Origin: Neptunomonas concharum
Lineage (GTDB): Bacteria; Pseudomonadota; Gammaproteobacteria; Pseudomonadales; Balneatricaceae
DNA length: 64,000 bases
Assembly (NCBI RefSeq): GCF_008630635.1
Contig: NZ_CP043869.1
Coordinates: forward strand, 1,984,001-2,048,000
Direction of reading: 5' to 3'
The notes below the pieces were generated by a model. That model was not told the DNA's origin. It searched no databases and saw only the letters and a list, made by a program, of their open reading frames with translations. Positions 46,670-55,701 of the stretch are shown one piece after another; the stretch's first letter is position 1; the number at the start of each line of letters is the position of its first letter. The position numbers and the translations under genes are program-made.

Positions 46670-47326
46670 TTACGTACGAATATAACTAAGCACCTGCCCT
46701 TTAAAAGGCTTATCCAAATAGTCACTGCTTGCTTCAGGAGGGGCTTGGGTATGCGTAAACCCTCGCAATACCATTTGCTTACTAAAACGTGCATGGTTGC
46801 CCCGGCCGGGATCAACGATCATCACTTCACACTGGGGGTTTGCATGTTGTTCAATAAATTTGGCGAGCAGCTCGACATGCTCGCTTTCGTATAAAATATC
46901 ACTGCCTATAATGAGGTCAAACTTGCCGATACCGCTATCTATATCTTCCCAACCTGTTCGAACAAAGGGGATCTCTTTGGCTTCGTTGATTCGAGCATTT
47001 TCTTGCAGAAAAGCACCGGCTTCTGGATGGTAGTCTGTTGCCGTAATATCTGCATCGCGTAAGTTAAGCAGCAAACTGGATAAACCGATTCCACAGCCAA
47101 CCTCTAAGATACGCTTACCCTTGATATCTTTGTCTAAAACCTGATGAGCTAATACCTTGCCTGAAGGCCATACGATCCCAAATAAAGACCATGATGCAGA
47201 TGAAATACCCAGCGCTTGCGCAACCCCATCATCGTCCTGAAACTGCTGATTATCACGTAACGTACGAAGATGTATATCCAGATCACCGACCTCTAAGGTC
47301 TGAAAACGTAGGCGTAGCTCACTCAT
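46670..47326 (-). CDS. Class I methyltransferase, METTL21/lysine-methyltransferase-like
   Basis: 218 residues from ATG 47326, chosen for the AGGAG site 9 bases upstream; the frame is open 19 codons further. Motif I ILEVGCGIGLSSLLLN, VTATDYHPEAG-like post-I and FDLIIGSDILYESEHVELL are typical of the family that methylates proteins (METTL-type) or small molecules. It is convergent neither with nor coupled to the adjacent dbpA gene; substrate unknown. Confidence 0.83.
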   Translation of the reverse strand: MSELRLRFQTLEVGDLDIHLRTLRDNQQFQDDDGVAQALGISSASWSLFGIVWPSGKVLAHQVLDKDIKGKRILEVGCGIGLSSLLLNLRDADITATDYHPEAGAFLQENARINEAKEIPFVRTGWEDIDSGIGKFDLIIGSDILYESEHVELLAKFIEQHANPQCEVMIVDPGRGNHARFSKQMVLRGFTHTQAPPEASSDYLDKPFKGQVLSYIRT

Positions 47327-47471
47327 CACAAACAGCTCCTGCATTAAAAGCGGACGCAGCAAGCGATAACACATGATCACCACGTAAGGGGAAAGCCACT
47401 TTACAGCGATTCATACTATTTAGCGAGTTTTTATCTAATAGGTACAGTGGGCGTGAATACCACCTGCATCA

Positions 47472-47480
47472 TGTTATAAT
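47472..47480 (+). promoter_or_regulatory. Extended -10 promoter of the TetR-type gene
   Basis: TGT-TATAAT, an extended -10 element about 20 bases before the ATG at 47500. No operator-like palindrome overlaps it. Confidence 0.5.
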
Positions 47481-47499
47481 TCACGGCGATTACGTACCT

Positions 47500-48123
47500 A
47501 TGCTGTTGGATCACACACATATGACTAGCTCGGCAACTCCATCCTTTTTTTTCCAAAACATACCTGTTAGAAATGCCCAAACACTGGAAGCTTCTCTTGA
47601 GCTGTTTACCAATAAGGGGTTCTTCAAAACGTCGGTGCATGATATTGCTGAAAAAGCACAAGTCTCCATCGGTTTTATCTACCATCACTTTAAGGATAAG
47701 GAAGGAATCGCCCGCTCTTTGTATAACTTATTACTTCAGCGAATGAACGAGCTTATCGATCAAATTGAGGTAGCCTATACAGATACTAAGAGCCGTTGCT
47801 TTGCCGTTATTCGAACGCTATTTGAACTGACCGAAAGCGAACCTGAGGTGATGCAATTTATTATTCATGCACGCCATAAAGAGTTTTTGCCAGAAGAAAA
47901 GTCCATTTGTTCCACAACGGCATTTGTGCGTATGAGAGCCTTTGTATTTACGGGGATGGATAATGGAGAAATTCGCGAAATGGACCCGCTTGTAGCTGCG
48001 ATGATTGTATACGGCGGTGCGATACGAATGATCTGTTTGAGGTTAGATGATGTTGTTGAAGCCCCCCTTCCAACGCTTTTGGAAAGTCTTTGGGAGAATA
48101 CTTGGCGCGGGCTTGACCCGTGA
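47500..48123 (+). CDS. TetR-family transcriptional regulator
   Basis: 207 residues (ATG 47521 is an alternative; neither has a strong ribosome-binding site). The N-terminal helix-turn-helix reads LELFTNKGFFKTSVHDIAEKAQVSIGFIYHHFKDKEGI (about 28-65), the TetR pattern. The ligand domain is not specific. Placed directly ahead of the SQR-like operon, with two AACGAA-TTCGTT palindromes in the gap, so it probably represses that operon. Confidence 0.88.
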   Translation: MLLDHTHMTSSATPSFFFQNIPVRNAQTLEASLELFTNKGFFKTSVHDIAEKAQVSIGFIYHHFKDKEGIARSLYNLLLQRMNELIDQIEVAYTDTKSRCFAVIRTLFELTESEPEVMQFIIHARHKEFLPEEKSICSTTAFVRMRAFVFTGMDNGEIREMDPLVAAMIVYGGAIRMICLRLDDVVEAPLPTLLESLWENTWRGLDP

Positions 48124-48143
48124 TATTTTCTTTCTTATGATCT

Positions 48144-48161
48144 AGAACGAATATTCGTTCT
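48144..48161. promoter_or_regulatory. Palindromic operator 1
   Basis: AGAACGAATATTCGTTCT, an 18-base perfect palindrome. Shares AACGAA-N2-TTCGTT with operator 2, 65 bases away centre to centre (about six helical turns). Probable TetR-type binding site, placed before the terminator. Confidence 0.75.
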
Positions 48162-48171
48162 ATTCTGAAAC

Positions 48172-48194
48172 GCACAACACCTGTTGTGCTTTTT
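48172..48194 (+). terminator. Terminator of the TetR-type gene
   Basis: GCACAACA-CC-TGTTGTGC stem with five T after it, placed between the two palindromic operators. Confidence 0.85.
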
Positions 48195-48210
48195 ATTGAA
48201 ACCAAAACAG

Positions 48211-48224
48211 AACGAACGTTCGTT
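48211..48224. promoter_or_regulatory. Palindromic operator 2, next to the SQR-like operon
   Basis: AACGAACGTTCGTT, a perfect 14-base palindrome followed directly by TTTATAAAAC, so it likely overlaps the operon promoter and would block polymerase when bound. Confidence 0.72.
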
Positions 48225-48279
48225 TTTATAAAACAAAGCACGAATACAGAATAACTATAAAACGTGAGGAGTACTCAAT

Positions 48280-49470
48280 ATGGCTAAACGCATCCTGATC
48301 ATTGGAGGCGGTATTGGCGGTACGATGACTGCCAACCATTTAGTAACTAAGCTATACCCCGAAGTCAGTAGCAAAAATGTTGAGATTGTAATGCTGTCCA
48401 ACTCTCCTTGGCACTATTACAAACCCGCGTTTATGTATGTTGCCTTTAATAAGTTTTTTAAGGATGAGCTAAGAAGGCCACAACAAAGCCTGTTAAGACC
48501 TGAAATCAAGTTTATTGTTGATGAGGTTGAGGAGTTTGATTTTAAGGCTGGCAAAGTAAGATGTGCCAGCGGGAAACAAGTAGCATACGACTATCTAGTT
48601 ATCTCTACAGGTTGTATCCCTTCCCCTGAAAGAATAGAAGGCTTAAAAGAAGCCGGTGATCACTTCTATCAATATCAGCCAGCCAGGAATTTGGCTAAGA
48701 AGCTGATGACTATCGAGAAAGGCCGTATATTTGTTACGGTCAACTTCCCTAAAACGCCGAATGTTCCTCACCAATGTGGTATCGCTCCAATAGAAACAAC
48801 CCTTATGTTGGATGACTTACTCCGCAAGCGAGGCGTTAGGGACAATGTAGAAATTGTCTACACGTACCCGACGGTGTCTCAGCTATTACGTAACTGCTTA
48901 TTTATGCAGAAAGATACGTGCGAAGTCCTTCCGACTATTTTTGAGCAGCGTAATATTAAGTATGAGCGTGGCTTCTCGTTAGCAAGCGTCGACCCAGGCA
49001 AAAAAATTGCGACGTCGGAAGAAGGAAAAGAAGCAGACTTCGATATTTTAATGGCAACGCCTCCAATCCGGGCAGTCGATGCGGTTTTAAATTCAGGTAT
49101 CTCACAAGCTGAAAACGATGAAGGCTGGCTCCCGACAAACCATGAAACTATGGAAGTCTATGGTCTGGAAAACGTCTTTGTTATGGGCGACACTGTCGAC
49201 TTACCTATCAGTAAAGCTGGCGGCTCTTGCCACAGCCAATCTCCTGTCATCGTCAACAATATTGCTTCTTTAATCCGACTTGGTCACCTATTTGATCAGT
49301 ACGACGGACGCGTTGTTGCTATTGCGCAAATGGGCTTAGAAGATGGCATGCCACTCTGGTATGACTATGAGTCAGAAGTGCAACCTACACCGCCTAATAA
49401 ATTGGGCGGCTTAATGCGCAAAGGTTTTAATCGCGGCGTTTATTGGTCAGTTGCCCGCGGACTAGTCTAA
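48280..49470 (+). CDS. Sulfide:quinone-oxidoreductase-like FAD protein
   Basis: 396 residues of the SQR/NDH-2-like pyridine nucleotide-disulfide oxidoreductase type. FAD motif at the N-terminus ILIIGGGIGGTMTANHL, a second conserved block YLVISTGCIPSPERIEG, and FVMGDTVDLPISKAGGSCHSQS near the end. Cysteines in HQCGIAP and STGCIPS suit a sulfide-oxidising site. An SD of GAGGAG precedes the ATG. Likely oxidises sulfide or a persulfide at the quinone pool; whether sulfide is the true substrate is not proven. Confidence 0.82.
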   Translation: MAKRILIIGGGIGGTMTANHLVTKLYPEVSSKNVEIVMLSNSPWHYYKPAFMYVAFNKFFKDELRRPQQSLLRPEIKFIVDEVEEFDFKAGKVRCASGKQVAYDYLVISTGCIPSPERIEGLKEAGDHFYQYQPARNLAKKLMTIEKGRIFVTVNFPKTPNVPHQCGIAPIETTLMLDDLLRKRGVRDNVEIVYTYPTVSQLLRNCLFMQKDTCEVLPTIFEQRNIKYERGFSLASVDPGKKIATSEEGKEADFDILMATPPIRAVDAVLNSGISQAENDEGWLPTNHETMEVYGLENVFVMGDTVDLPISKAGGSCHSQSPVIVNNIASLIRLGHLFDQYDGRVVAIAQMGLEDGMPLWYDYESEVQPTPPNKLGGLMRKGFNRGVYWSVARGLV

Positions 49471-49486
49471 GCAAAGGAGATCAAAC

Positions 49487-49900
49487 ATGAATACTACAAG
49501 TACAACTATCGAAGAAACTGATATCCCCTCTGCCCTTAGCCCTGCTGGACAACAAGGTCTGGAAGAACTGATCGCAAAAATAGATCCCCTTCTGGCCGGA
49601 GGACGTCTTAATCGTATCGTAGACTTGATGTCTGTGGTTGCTGATGTTGTGGATATGACCGATGACTATATGGTCGAAAAACTCTGTAAAGGTTATGAAG
49701 AAGCCATCGGTGGCCTGTGGAATGCCGGCAATCTTGCACGTATGGCAAGTAACGAAGTTAGCCTGTTAGAAGAGCCGCCGACAGTGTGGGGATTGATAAA
49801 AATGACGAAAGACCCAGAGGTTCGCAGAGGTCTTACTTTCCTGTTGTTTCTTGCCAAAGGTATAGGGCAACAAAACAGTATTCCACTTACCGAAGATTAA
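49487..49900 (+). CDS. DUF1641 family protein
   Basis: 137 residues, soluble and helical: LEELIAKIDPLLAGGRLNRIVDLMSVVADVVDM and RRGLTFLLFLAKGIG match DUF1641, which regularly accompanies SQR-like genes and may help membrane attachment or regulation. AAGGAG precedes the ATG, 17 bases after the SQR stop: an operon. Confidence 0.85.
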   Translation: MNTTSTTIEETDIPSALSPAGQQGLEELIAKIDPLLAGGRLNRIVDLMSVVADVVDMTDDYMVEKLCKGYEEAIGGLWNAGNLARMASNEVSLLEEPPTVWGLIKMTKDPEVRRGLTFLLFLAKGIGQQNSIPLTED

Positions 49901-49938
49901 CACGAGTTCTGATTGTTCTTAGTACACCGTCACCTTTT

Positions 49939-49967
49939 CAGCTCCTTTCGAGGGGCTGCTTTTTTTA
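49939..49967 (+). terminator. Terminator after the DUF1641 gene
   Basis: CAGCTCC-TTTCGA-GGGGCTG stem (one G-T pair) followed by seven T, between DUF1641 and the DsbA-like gene. Confidence 0.8.
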
Positions 49968-49982
49968 GATTGTAGGATTGTT

Positions 49983-50678
49983 ATGAACCCCAGCCAGATT
50001 ATTTATGTTACCGACCCTCTCTGTTTATGGTGCTATGGGATAGCTCCTGATTTAGAAAAGTTTTATCAAAACCTACCTTCGGATATAGAACGCATCACTA
50101 TCAATGGTGGGCTTTTTCCAAACACCCAAGCAAAACGAACAGATAAAGCGTTTCGAGACTACCTAAAAAATGCATCTAAGCATGTTACCGAGAGAACTGG
50201 CCAAATCTTTAGTGAAAAGTTTTGGGCCTTGCTGGAGACAGAAAACTATCTTTATGACACGGAGCCTGCCGCTCGTGCGTCGGTTACAGTCAAGCTGCTA
50301 AAAGACGATGCTACTATGCAACACTACATCCACGAACTTCAGCAAGCTGTTTTTGTCGAGGGTCTAAATCCAAACGATCCTATTGTTTTGGCCTCAATTG
50401 CCGAGGCGTGTGGCATCCCACAGGATATATTCCTAAACGAGTACCATTCTGATAGTACTTTAGAAACAACCCGTGATGAATATGCAATGGCGAGACAGTT
50501 GGGTATTCAGGGATTCCCTGCCCTTTTATATGCTCATGATCAGAAGGGTTATAAAATAGCTTCAGGCTACGCTTCACTATCCGACCTTGAAAACGCGTAC
50601 AATTGGGCTCGGGGCGAGTCAGGGCAACCTCCTCTTAATAGTGGCGCTGCATGCGATGCTTCTGGGTGCTCTATTTAG
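49983..50678 (+). CDS. DsbA-like thioredoxin-fold protein (FrnE type)
   Basis: 231 residues, no signal peptide, so cytoplasmic. The redox motif reads YVTDPLCLWCYGIAP near residue 15. The lid helical domain and IQGFPALLYAHDQKGYKIASG (cis-Pro region) fit the FrnE/2-hydroxychromene-isomerase group of DsbA proteins. The C-terminal CDASGCSI adds two more cysteines. Downstream of the SQR-like operon after a terminator; a thiol/persulfide link to it is inference. Confidence 0.82.
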   Translation: MNPSQIIYVTDPLCLWCYGIAPDLEKFYQNLPSDIERITINGGLFPNTQAKRTDKAFRDYLKNASKHVTERTGQIFSEKFWALLETENYLYDTEPAARASVTVKLLKDDATMQHYIHELQQAVFVEGLNPNDPIVLASIAEACGIPQDIFLNEYHSDSTLETTRDEYAMARQLGIQGFPALLYAHDQKGYKIASGYASLSDLENAYNWARGESGQPPLNSGAACDASGCSI

Positions 50679-51210
50679 TTTCTGTACACGCTCTTGACCA
50701 AGCACGTATTTGCGTAATCTCAGCGTCCGAGATACCAAGAGACTGTAAGAATTGCTGATGGGCGTCTGGCATTTGTGCTTCAAACTCTACATGCCAGCGC
50801 TCCATATCTTTCTCCGATAGGCCTGTTGCAATAAGTAGCTGTACCCACTGAGCTTTATTCATCACGCCCGTGGTTTCATCGAGTACTTTTCTGCCAAGCA
50901 TCCCTAAAAGTAAGCGTTGCTGCTGTTTAAGCGTCGAAATTTCTTGATTTAATTCAGATAGTCGACGCTCAAAAAGTTGGTTTGTTTTGCTTTTACTTGA
51001 TTCATCCAGCAGCATTTTAATCTGCTCAAGAGAAATACCGGTTCCACGTAGCTCGACAATTTTCTGTAAGCGGGAAACATCATCCGCACTATAGACGCGG
51101 TAATTTGCCGCCGTTCGTCGGGTTGGCGAAAGCAGCCCTATCTCATCGTAATACAGCAACGTACTGCGGGAGAGCAGAAACGCTTTAGCAAGCTGGCCAA
51201 TCGAAAACAT
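50671..51210 (-). CDS. MerR-family transcriptional regulator
   Basis: 179 residues. The N-terminal MerR helix-turn-helix and wing are clear: MFSIGQLAKAFLLSRSTLLYYDEIGLL and RTAANYRVYSADDVSRLQKIVELRGTGISLEQIK, followed by a coiled helix. The effector domain has no cysteine metal-binding pattern. Its stop overlaps the convergent DsbA-like gene by 8 bases. Confidence 0.9.
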   Translation of the reverse strand: MFSIGQLAKAFLLSRSTLLYYDEIGLLSPTRRTAANYRVYSADDVSRLQKIVELRGTGISLEQIKMLLDESSKSKTNQLFERRLSELNQEISTLKQQQRLLLGMLGRKVLDETTGVMNKAQWVQLLIATGLSEKDMERWHVEFEAQMPDAHQQFLQSLGISDAEITQIRAWSRACTETK

Positions 51211-51230
51211 ACTCTTTTCTCAATCGTTAT

Positions 51231-51626
51231 TTAGTAAAAGTCATCACGATCAGGGGCGAGAAAAATATGCCTCGCTTCAGGATCGCTTAGCCTTTCAGCA
51301 CTGTAATGTTTAGCGACCAAAGCTTCCATATCATCAATCAGATCTGAATTACTTTGTAAAAATTCATCAAAACTAGCGTATTCAGAGCGTGGTTTACGAT
51401 GAGCCATAATATTCATAATCGCGACGGTCAGCGTTCTATGGAACTTATCATGCGCACCTAAAGCAGTAGCATAAGCTTGTATATGATCACAGATGCTATC
51501 AATGGCGCTATAAAGGGGGTATTTTTCAAGGTACAGCCATGCTAAACGCAAGTGGCCTTTATGCCCAAACTCTTCAGGTGGGAGTGTTTTGTTTCGTATT
51601 GCATTTATAAATGTTAGGTCATTCAT
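51231..51626 (-). CDS. Conserved hypothetical protein (HxH-type helical)
   Basis: 131 residues from ATG 51626, with a GAGG site upstream; frame open 11 codons further. Contains FGHKGHLRLAWLYLEKYP and FHRTLTVAIMNIMAHRK; the regularly placed histidines suggest metal binding. Uncharacterised family. Located 20 bases upstream of the MerR gene on the same strand. Confidence 0.65.
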   Translation of the reverse strand: MNDLTFINAIRNKTLPPEEFGHKGHLRLAWLYLEKYPLYSAIDSICDHIQAYATALGAHDKFHRTLTVAIMNIMAHRKPRSEYASFDEFLQSNSDLIDDMEALVAKHYSAERLSDPEARHIFLAPDRDDFY

Positions 51627-51699
51627 TACTGTGCCCTCAATAAGATTTACTGAGGGCACTTTAAACTATCAAGCTATAGACAGGTAAAGGCGTTTTTTC

Positions 51700-52809
51700 T
51701 TAATGAACAGGGGTACCTGATCCATCAGCATGCCATTCGTAAATATTGAATTGAAAGCCCTGCAAATCCCCTTTTTCATCCCAGCGGATAGGGCCAATAA
51801 CCGAGTCAATGGTCATCTGGTGTAACTGCTTCGCAACCGCTTTTGGATTACTTTCATCGGCATGACGCATTGCCTCAGCTAGCGCTTGAACGGCCGCATA
51901 GCTTGTCCAGATAAAGGGGCCAACCGGGTCTACACCACTCTCTTTCAGATAAGAGACAACCTCAGCATTAGCGGATTCTAAGTCATAACGCTTAGGCAAT
52001 GTTACCAGCAAGCCTTCAACGGCATCGCCAGACAGATACGCAATATCTTTATTGCCTAAACCTTCAGGCCCCATAAAACGCGGGCTAAACCCCGAAGCTT
52101 TGGCTTGTCGCATGATCAATGCCAGCTCAGGGTGGTAACCGCCATAATAGACAACATCGGCATTTTCACGCTTCAGTTTTGATACCAGGGCAGAAAAGTC
52201 TTTTTCTCCGCTGTTAATACCATCCGTAGAAACGATGTTAATACCACGGCCTTCTAATTGTTGCTTTACAACCATAGCAACACCTTTACCGTATTGTTGC
52301 TTATCATGGATCACGGCAACACGGTTCGGTTTAAGGCGCTCTGCTATAAACTGGGCAGCAACCGCTCCCTGTTCTGAGTCGATGCCGATTGTCCGAAAAA
52401 TATTGTCATAACCTCGACTGGTTATTCCGGGATTAGTTGAACCCGTGATTACTAGAATGTTCTCTTCTTTATAGATATCAGTTGCCGGTTGTGTAGAATT
52501 TGAACACAGATGCCCCACGACATAGTTAACTCCATCACGAACAATGCTGTTCGCTACCGTGACTGCTTGTTTAGGCTCACAACCATCATCATACGGGATC
52601 GCTTCAAGCATCTTACCATCCACCCCTCCTGCACGATTAATCATCGTGATTGCAGCGCGTACACCCTGCTGTTGCATCTCCCCATACTGAGAGACAGGAC
52701 CGCTGAAGGGGCCAGCAATACCAATTTTAATCGTATCAGAGGCTATGGCGGAGGCCGCCATCGTTAAGCTAAGTACCAAACCACACAAGGGGTTCTTTAT
52801 GAGCGTCAT
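51700..52809 (-). CDS. Branched-chain amino-acid ABC transporter binding protein, LivJ/LivK-like
   Basis: 369 residues from ATG 52809; signal peptide MTLIKNPLCGLVLSLTMAASAIA. The periplasmic-binding fold type I sequence IKIGIAGPFSGPVSQYGEMQ, VVGHLCSNSTQPATDIY and DVVYYGGYHPELALIMRQ matches LivK/LivJ, including the cysteine pair (DGCEPKQ, GHLCSN). No liv permease or ATPase genes are in the window, so it is an orphan receptor here. Confidence 0.92.
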   Translation of the reverse strand: MTLIKNPLCGLVLSLTMAASAIASDTIKIGIAGPFSGPVSQYGEMQQQGVRAAITMINRAGGVDGKMLEAIPYDDGCEPKQAVTVANSIVRDGVNYVVGHLCSNSTQPATDIYKEENILVITGSTNPGITSRGYDNIFRTIGIDSEQGAVAAQFIAERLKPNRVAVIHDKQQYGKGVAMVVKQQLEGRGINIVSTDGINSGEKDFSALVSKLKRENADVVYYGGYHPELALIMRQAKASGFSPRFMGPEGLGNKDIAYLSGDAVEGLLVTLPKRYDLESANAEVVSYLKESGVDPVGPFIWTSYAAVQALAEAMRHADESNPKAVAKQLHQMTIDSVIGPIRWDEKGDLQGFQFNIYEWHADGSGTPVH

Positions 52810-52990
52810 AGTCACTGCTCCAAAATAATTGAACACTTGGATAAAGCGTTGTTTAAATTAAGGCTTTTGGCCTAAAAAGAGGCATCTCAGAGAGATTAAG
52901 CAAAGTGAGATCATGCACCTATATCTGTAAAAATGCACTGATTTGAAGCAAGAAATTCAAGACATAAGTATAATGAATGTTCAGAAGAGT

Positions 52991-53015
52991 GCGGGGTGAA
53001 ATGAGTTCACCCCGC
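52991..53015 (-). terminator. Hairpin after nadA
   Basis: GCGGGGTGAA-ATGAG-TTCACCCCGC, a perfect 10-bp stem starting a few bases after the nadA stop; the following U-tract is imperfect. Confidence 0.65.
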
Positions 53016-53020
53016 GAGAA

Positions 53021-54073
53021 TTACTTGTTTAAACTTGCAGAGAAATCCAACATACGCTGCAAAGGACGACGTGCATCAGTGATCAGTGCTTCGTCTACCA
53101 GCACCTCTCCCTCGCCCGTTTCCAAGGCCGACACAATGTTCTGTAAACCGTTCATCGCCATCCACGGACAATGTGCACAGCTACGACATGTTGCTCCACT
53201 GCCGCCGGTAGGGGCCTCGATAAACGTTTTCCCTGGTGCAGCTTGCTGCATCTTATAGAAAATACCACGGTCAGTAGCAACAATGAACGTCTCGTTAGGA
53301 AGCTCTGCCGCCGCTTTGATTAACTGCGTTGTTGAACCCACGGCATCTGCTATCTGCACAACCGCATCAGGCGATTCCGGGTGCACAAGTACGGCAGCAT
53401 CAGGATAAACACTTTTCAGTTCAAGAATGCCCTTGGCTTTAAACTCTTCATGCACGATGCAGGAACCATCCCACATCAGCATTTCAATCCCTGTCTGCTT
53501 CTGAACATATTCTCCAAGATGTTTGTCTGGTGCCCAAATAATTTTTTTACCCTGCTCTTCTAAATGCTCTGCCACTTTAAGCGCAATACTCGAAGTCACA
53601 ACCCAGTCGGCTCTAGCTTTTACGGCAGCGGAAGTATTCGCATAAACCACAACCTCATGATCAGGATGCTGATCACAGAACGCAGAAAACTCTTCAATTG
53701 GACAACCAATATCCAGCGAACAGGTTGCCTCAAGTGTCGGCATCAAAATCCGTTTTTCAGGATTTAAGATCTTTGCTGTCTCTCCCATAAACTTCACACC
53801 CGCCACAACCAGCGTCTGTTCGGGTCTGATCGTGCCAAAACGTGCCATCTCTAGAGAGTCAGAGATACAACCGCCGGTTTCTTCTGCGATTTCCTGTACG
53901 ATCGCATCGGTATAATAATGGGCAACCAAGCACGCATCTTTCTCTTTTAAAAGCGCTTTAATACGTGCCTTATAACGGTCAATTTCTGCTTGATCCATTT
54001 CACTGGGTAGATGTTCTTGCGCGAAATGCTCCTGCACCAGAATACGATCAGAGATATCCTGTTTATTTAACAT
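53021..54073 (-). CDS. nadA: Quinolinate synthase A
   Basis: [4Fe-4S] enzyme that condenses iminoaspartate with DHAP to quinolinate in NAD synthesis. 350 residues (E. coli 347). Features: [36 protein letters not shown], cysteines in [16 protein letters not shown], and [14 protein letters not shown] at the end for the cluster. Next to queC, as in many gammaproteobacteria. Confidence 0.95.
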   Translation of the reverse strand: MLNKQDISDRILVQEHFAQEHLPSEMDQAEIDRYKARIKALLKEKDACLVAHYYTDAIVQEIAEETGGCISDSLEMARFGTIRPEQTLVVAGVKFMGETAKILNPEKRILMPTLEATCSLDIGCPIEEFSAFCDQHPDHEVVVYANTSAAVKARADWVVTSSIALKVAEHLEEQGKKIIWAPDKHLGEYVQKQTGIEMLMWDGSCIVHEEFKAKGILELKSVYPDAAVLVHPESPDAVVQIADAVGSTTQLIKAAAELPNETFIVATDRGIFYKMQQAAPGKTFIEAPTGGSGATCRSCAHCPWMAMNGLQNIVSALETGEGEVLVDEALITDARRPLQRMLDFSASLNK

Positions 54074-54113
54074 AGTCAGCTATCGCCATGGCTAATTAGA
54101 TGTAGGGGGGGAT

Positions 54114-54148
54114 TGTACCACGACAGGAAATTTCTCTGCCATGGTACA
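54114..54148. other. Stem-loop between queC and nadA
   Basis: TGTACCA and TGGTACA arms with inner CAG/CTG pairing. No T-run; a transcript processing or partial termination signal is possible. Confidence 0.4.
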
Positions 54149-54171
54149 CGTCAGTAGAGTGATGGAGGCTA

Positions 54172-54864
54172 TTAGCGGTTGAAGTACCGCGTTGGGTCTG
54201 CCACACCGGCATCCTCAAACCCTTTTTCACGCAATCGACAACTGTCACAGACACCGCAAGCTCTTCCATCATCATCTGTTTGGTAACATGAGATAGTATC
54301 GCCGTAGTTAACACCTAAACGGACACCTTCACGGATAATCTCCGCTTTCGTCATTTTCATCAGTGGTGTATGAATAGTGATGCCTTGTCCTGATACGCCG
54401 GTTTTCGTTGCCAGATTAGCCATTTTCTCGAACGCCTCGATAAACTCAGGCCGACAATCCGGATAACCCGAATAATCCACTGCATTGACACCGATAAAAA
54501 TAGCCTCTGCCTCCAACACTTCAGCCCACCCAAGCGCTAAAGAAAGAAACACCGTATTGCGGGCAGGAACGTAAGTAACCGGTATACCACCGGTTTCGTG
54601 ATCAGGCACATCAATCGAGTGATCAGTTAGTGCCGACCCGCCAAAGTCTTCAAGGTGAAGACGAATAACGCGGTGCTCTGTCACACCAACTTGTTTGACG
54701 ACTGCTTTGGCCGCATTTAACTCGGTAATCGAGCGCTGACCATAATCGAAGCTTAAAACATAACACTGAAACCCTTGATCCTTTGCCATCGCTAATGCCG
54801 TAGCCGAATCAAGACCACCAGACAAAAGAACTACAGCCTTTTTAGAAGGCTTATTCATAAACAA
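54172..54864 (-). CDS. queC: 7-cyano-7-deazaguanine synthase QueC
   Basis: Converts CDG to preQ0, a step to queuosine. 230 residues. PP-loop: [17 protein letters not shown]. The zinc-binding cysteines TISCYQ and [11 protein letters not shown] at the end are conserved. In related genomes queE sits directly upstream; here cpoB is the upstream neighbour, so queE must be elsewhere or absent. ATG 54858 is an equally possible start. Confidence 0.95.
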   Translation of the reverse strand: MFMNKPSKKAVVLLSGGLDSATALAMAKDQGFQCYVLSFDYGQRSITELNAAKAVVKQVGVTEHRVIRLHLEDFGGSALTDHSIDVPDHETGGIPVTYVPARNTVFLSLALGWAEVLEAEAIFIGVNAVDYSGYPDCRPEFIEAFEKMANLATKTGVSGQGITIHTPLMKMTKAEIIREGVRLGVNYGDTISCYQTDDDGRACGVCDSCRLREKGFEDAGVADPTRYFNR

Positions 54865-54880
54865 CTATTCCAAAACACAA

Positions 54881-55699
54881 TTAATTTAATGCACTCTCTG
54901 CCAGACGAGCTGCAGAAGAGTCAGGATACTCTTTTACTACGCGACGCATAAAACTGAGGGATTTTTCCATATTACCCTGCTGCTTATACAAAATACCTAA
55001 CTTGTACATCGCATCGGATGCTTTTCGGCTAGAAGGATAGTCAGTAATGACTTTAACGAATGCCTGCTCCGATGGGCGGTGAAGTCCTTGGGCTAAATAA
55101 ATTTCACCCAGCCAGTAGTGAGCATTGGGCACACGTGGACTATCTGGATAATCGACCAAAAAGCGCTTAAAGCTCTCTGATGCACCATTAAAGTCTCTCT
55201 GTCGCACCAGCGCGAATGCACTTTGATAATCTTGTTGATCATTAACACTTGCAGGCTCAGAAGGCGCTACAGGTGCGGCTTCATCAGTCGATTGCGAAAG
55301 ACTCGGTTGTGTTGTTTCCACACGCTGATCGTCACTCACAACGCTGGTATCTGTATCTGGCAGCGTTGTTGTAGGGTCAGTTTCAGCACTCCCCATACCG
55401 TTCTGCATTAACACACTCAAGCGTCGATCAAGATCTCGATAACGCTCTTTCTGGTCAGATTCCATTTTACGCAACTGATGCTGCTGAGACTCAACCTGGC
55501 CTCTCAGTTGCCTCATTTCATCCTGTAACTGCTGAATGATTAAGATCAGTTCACTGTTTTGTGAAGGGGCATGCGAGACCCGCTGACCATTAGCCGCGTT
55601 AACTTCAATAACAGGAACCACCTGCGCAGCTTGCACGGTTGCCGCAGATGCGGCAACCAGCAAGGAGACAGTAATAGAGGTAATTAGCTGTCTTTTCAT
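54881..55699 (-). CDS. cpoB: Cell division coordinator CpoB (YbgF), TPR protein
   Basis: 272 residues, exported (MKRQLITSITVSLLVAASAATVQA). A coiled-coil trimerisation stretch (LILIIQQLQDEMRQLRGQVE) is followed by a Ser/Thr/Asp-rich linker and three TPR-like repeats from about residue 155 (YQSAFALVRQRDFNGASESFKRFL). Links PBP1B-LpoB and the Tol-Pal complex during constriction. Lies 2 bases after pal in the tol-pal operon. Confidence 0.93.
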   Translation of the reverse strand: MKRQLITSITVSLLVAASAATVQAAQVVPVIEVNAANGQRVSHAPSQNSELILIIQQLQDEMRQLRGQVESQQHQLRKMESDQKERYRDLDRRLSVLMQNGMGSAETDPTTTLPDTDTSVVSDDQRVETTQPSLSQSTDEAAPVAPSEPASVNDQQDYQSAFALVRQRDFNGASESFKRFLVDYPDSPRVPNAHYWLGEIYLAQGLHRPSEQAFVKVITDYPSSRKASDAMYKLGILYKQQGNMEKSLSFMRRVVKEYPDSSAARLAESALN

Positions 55700-55701
55700 T
55701 G

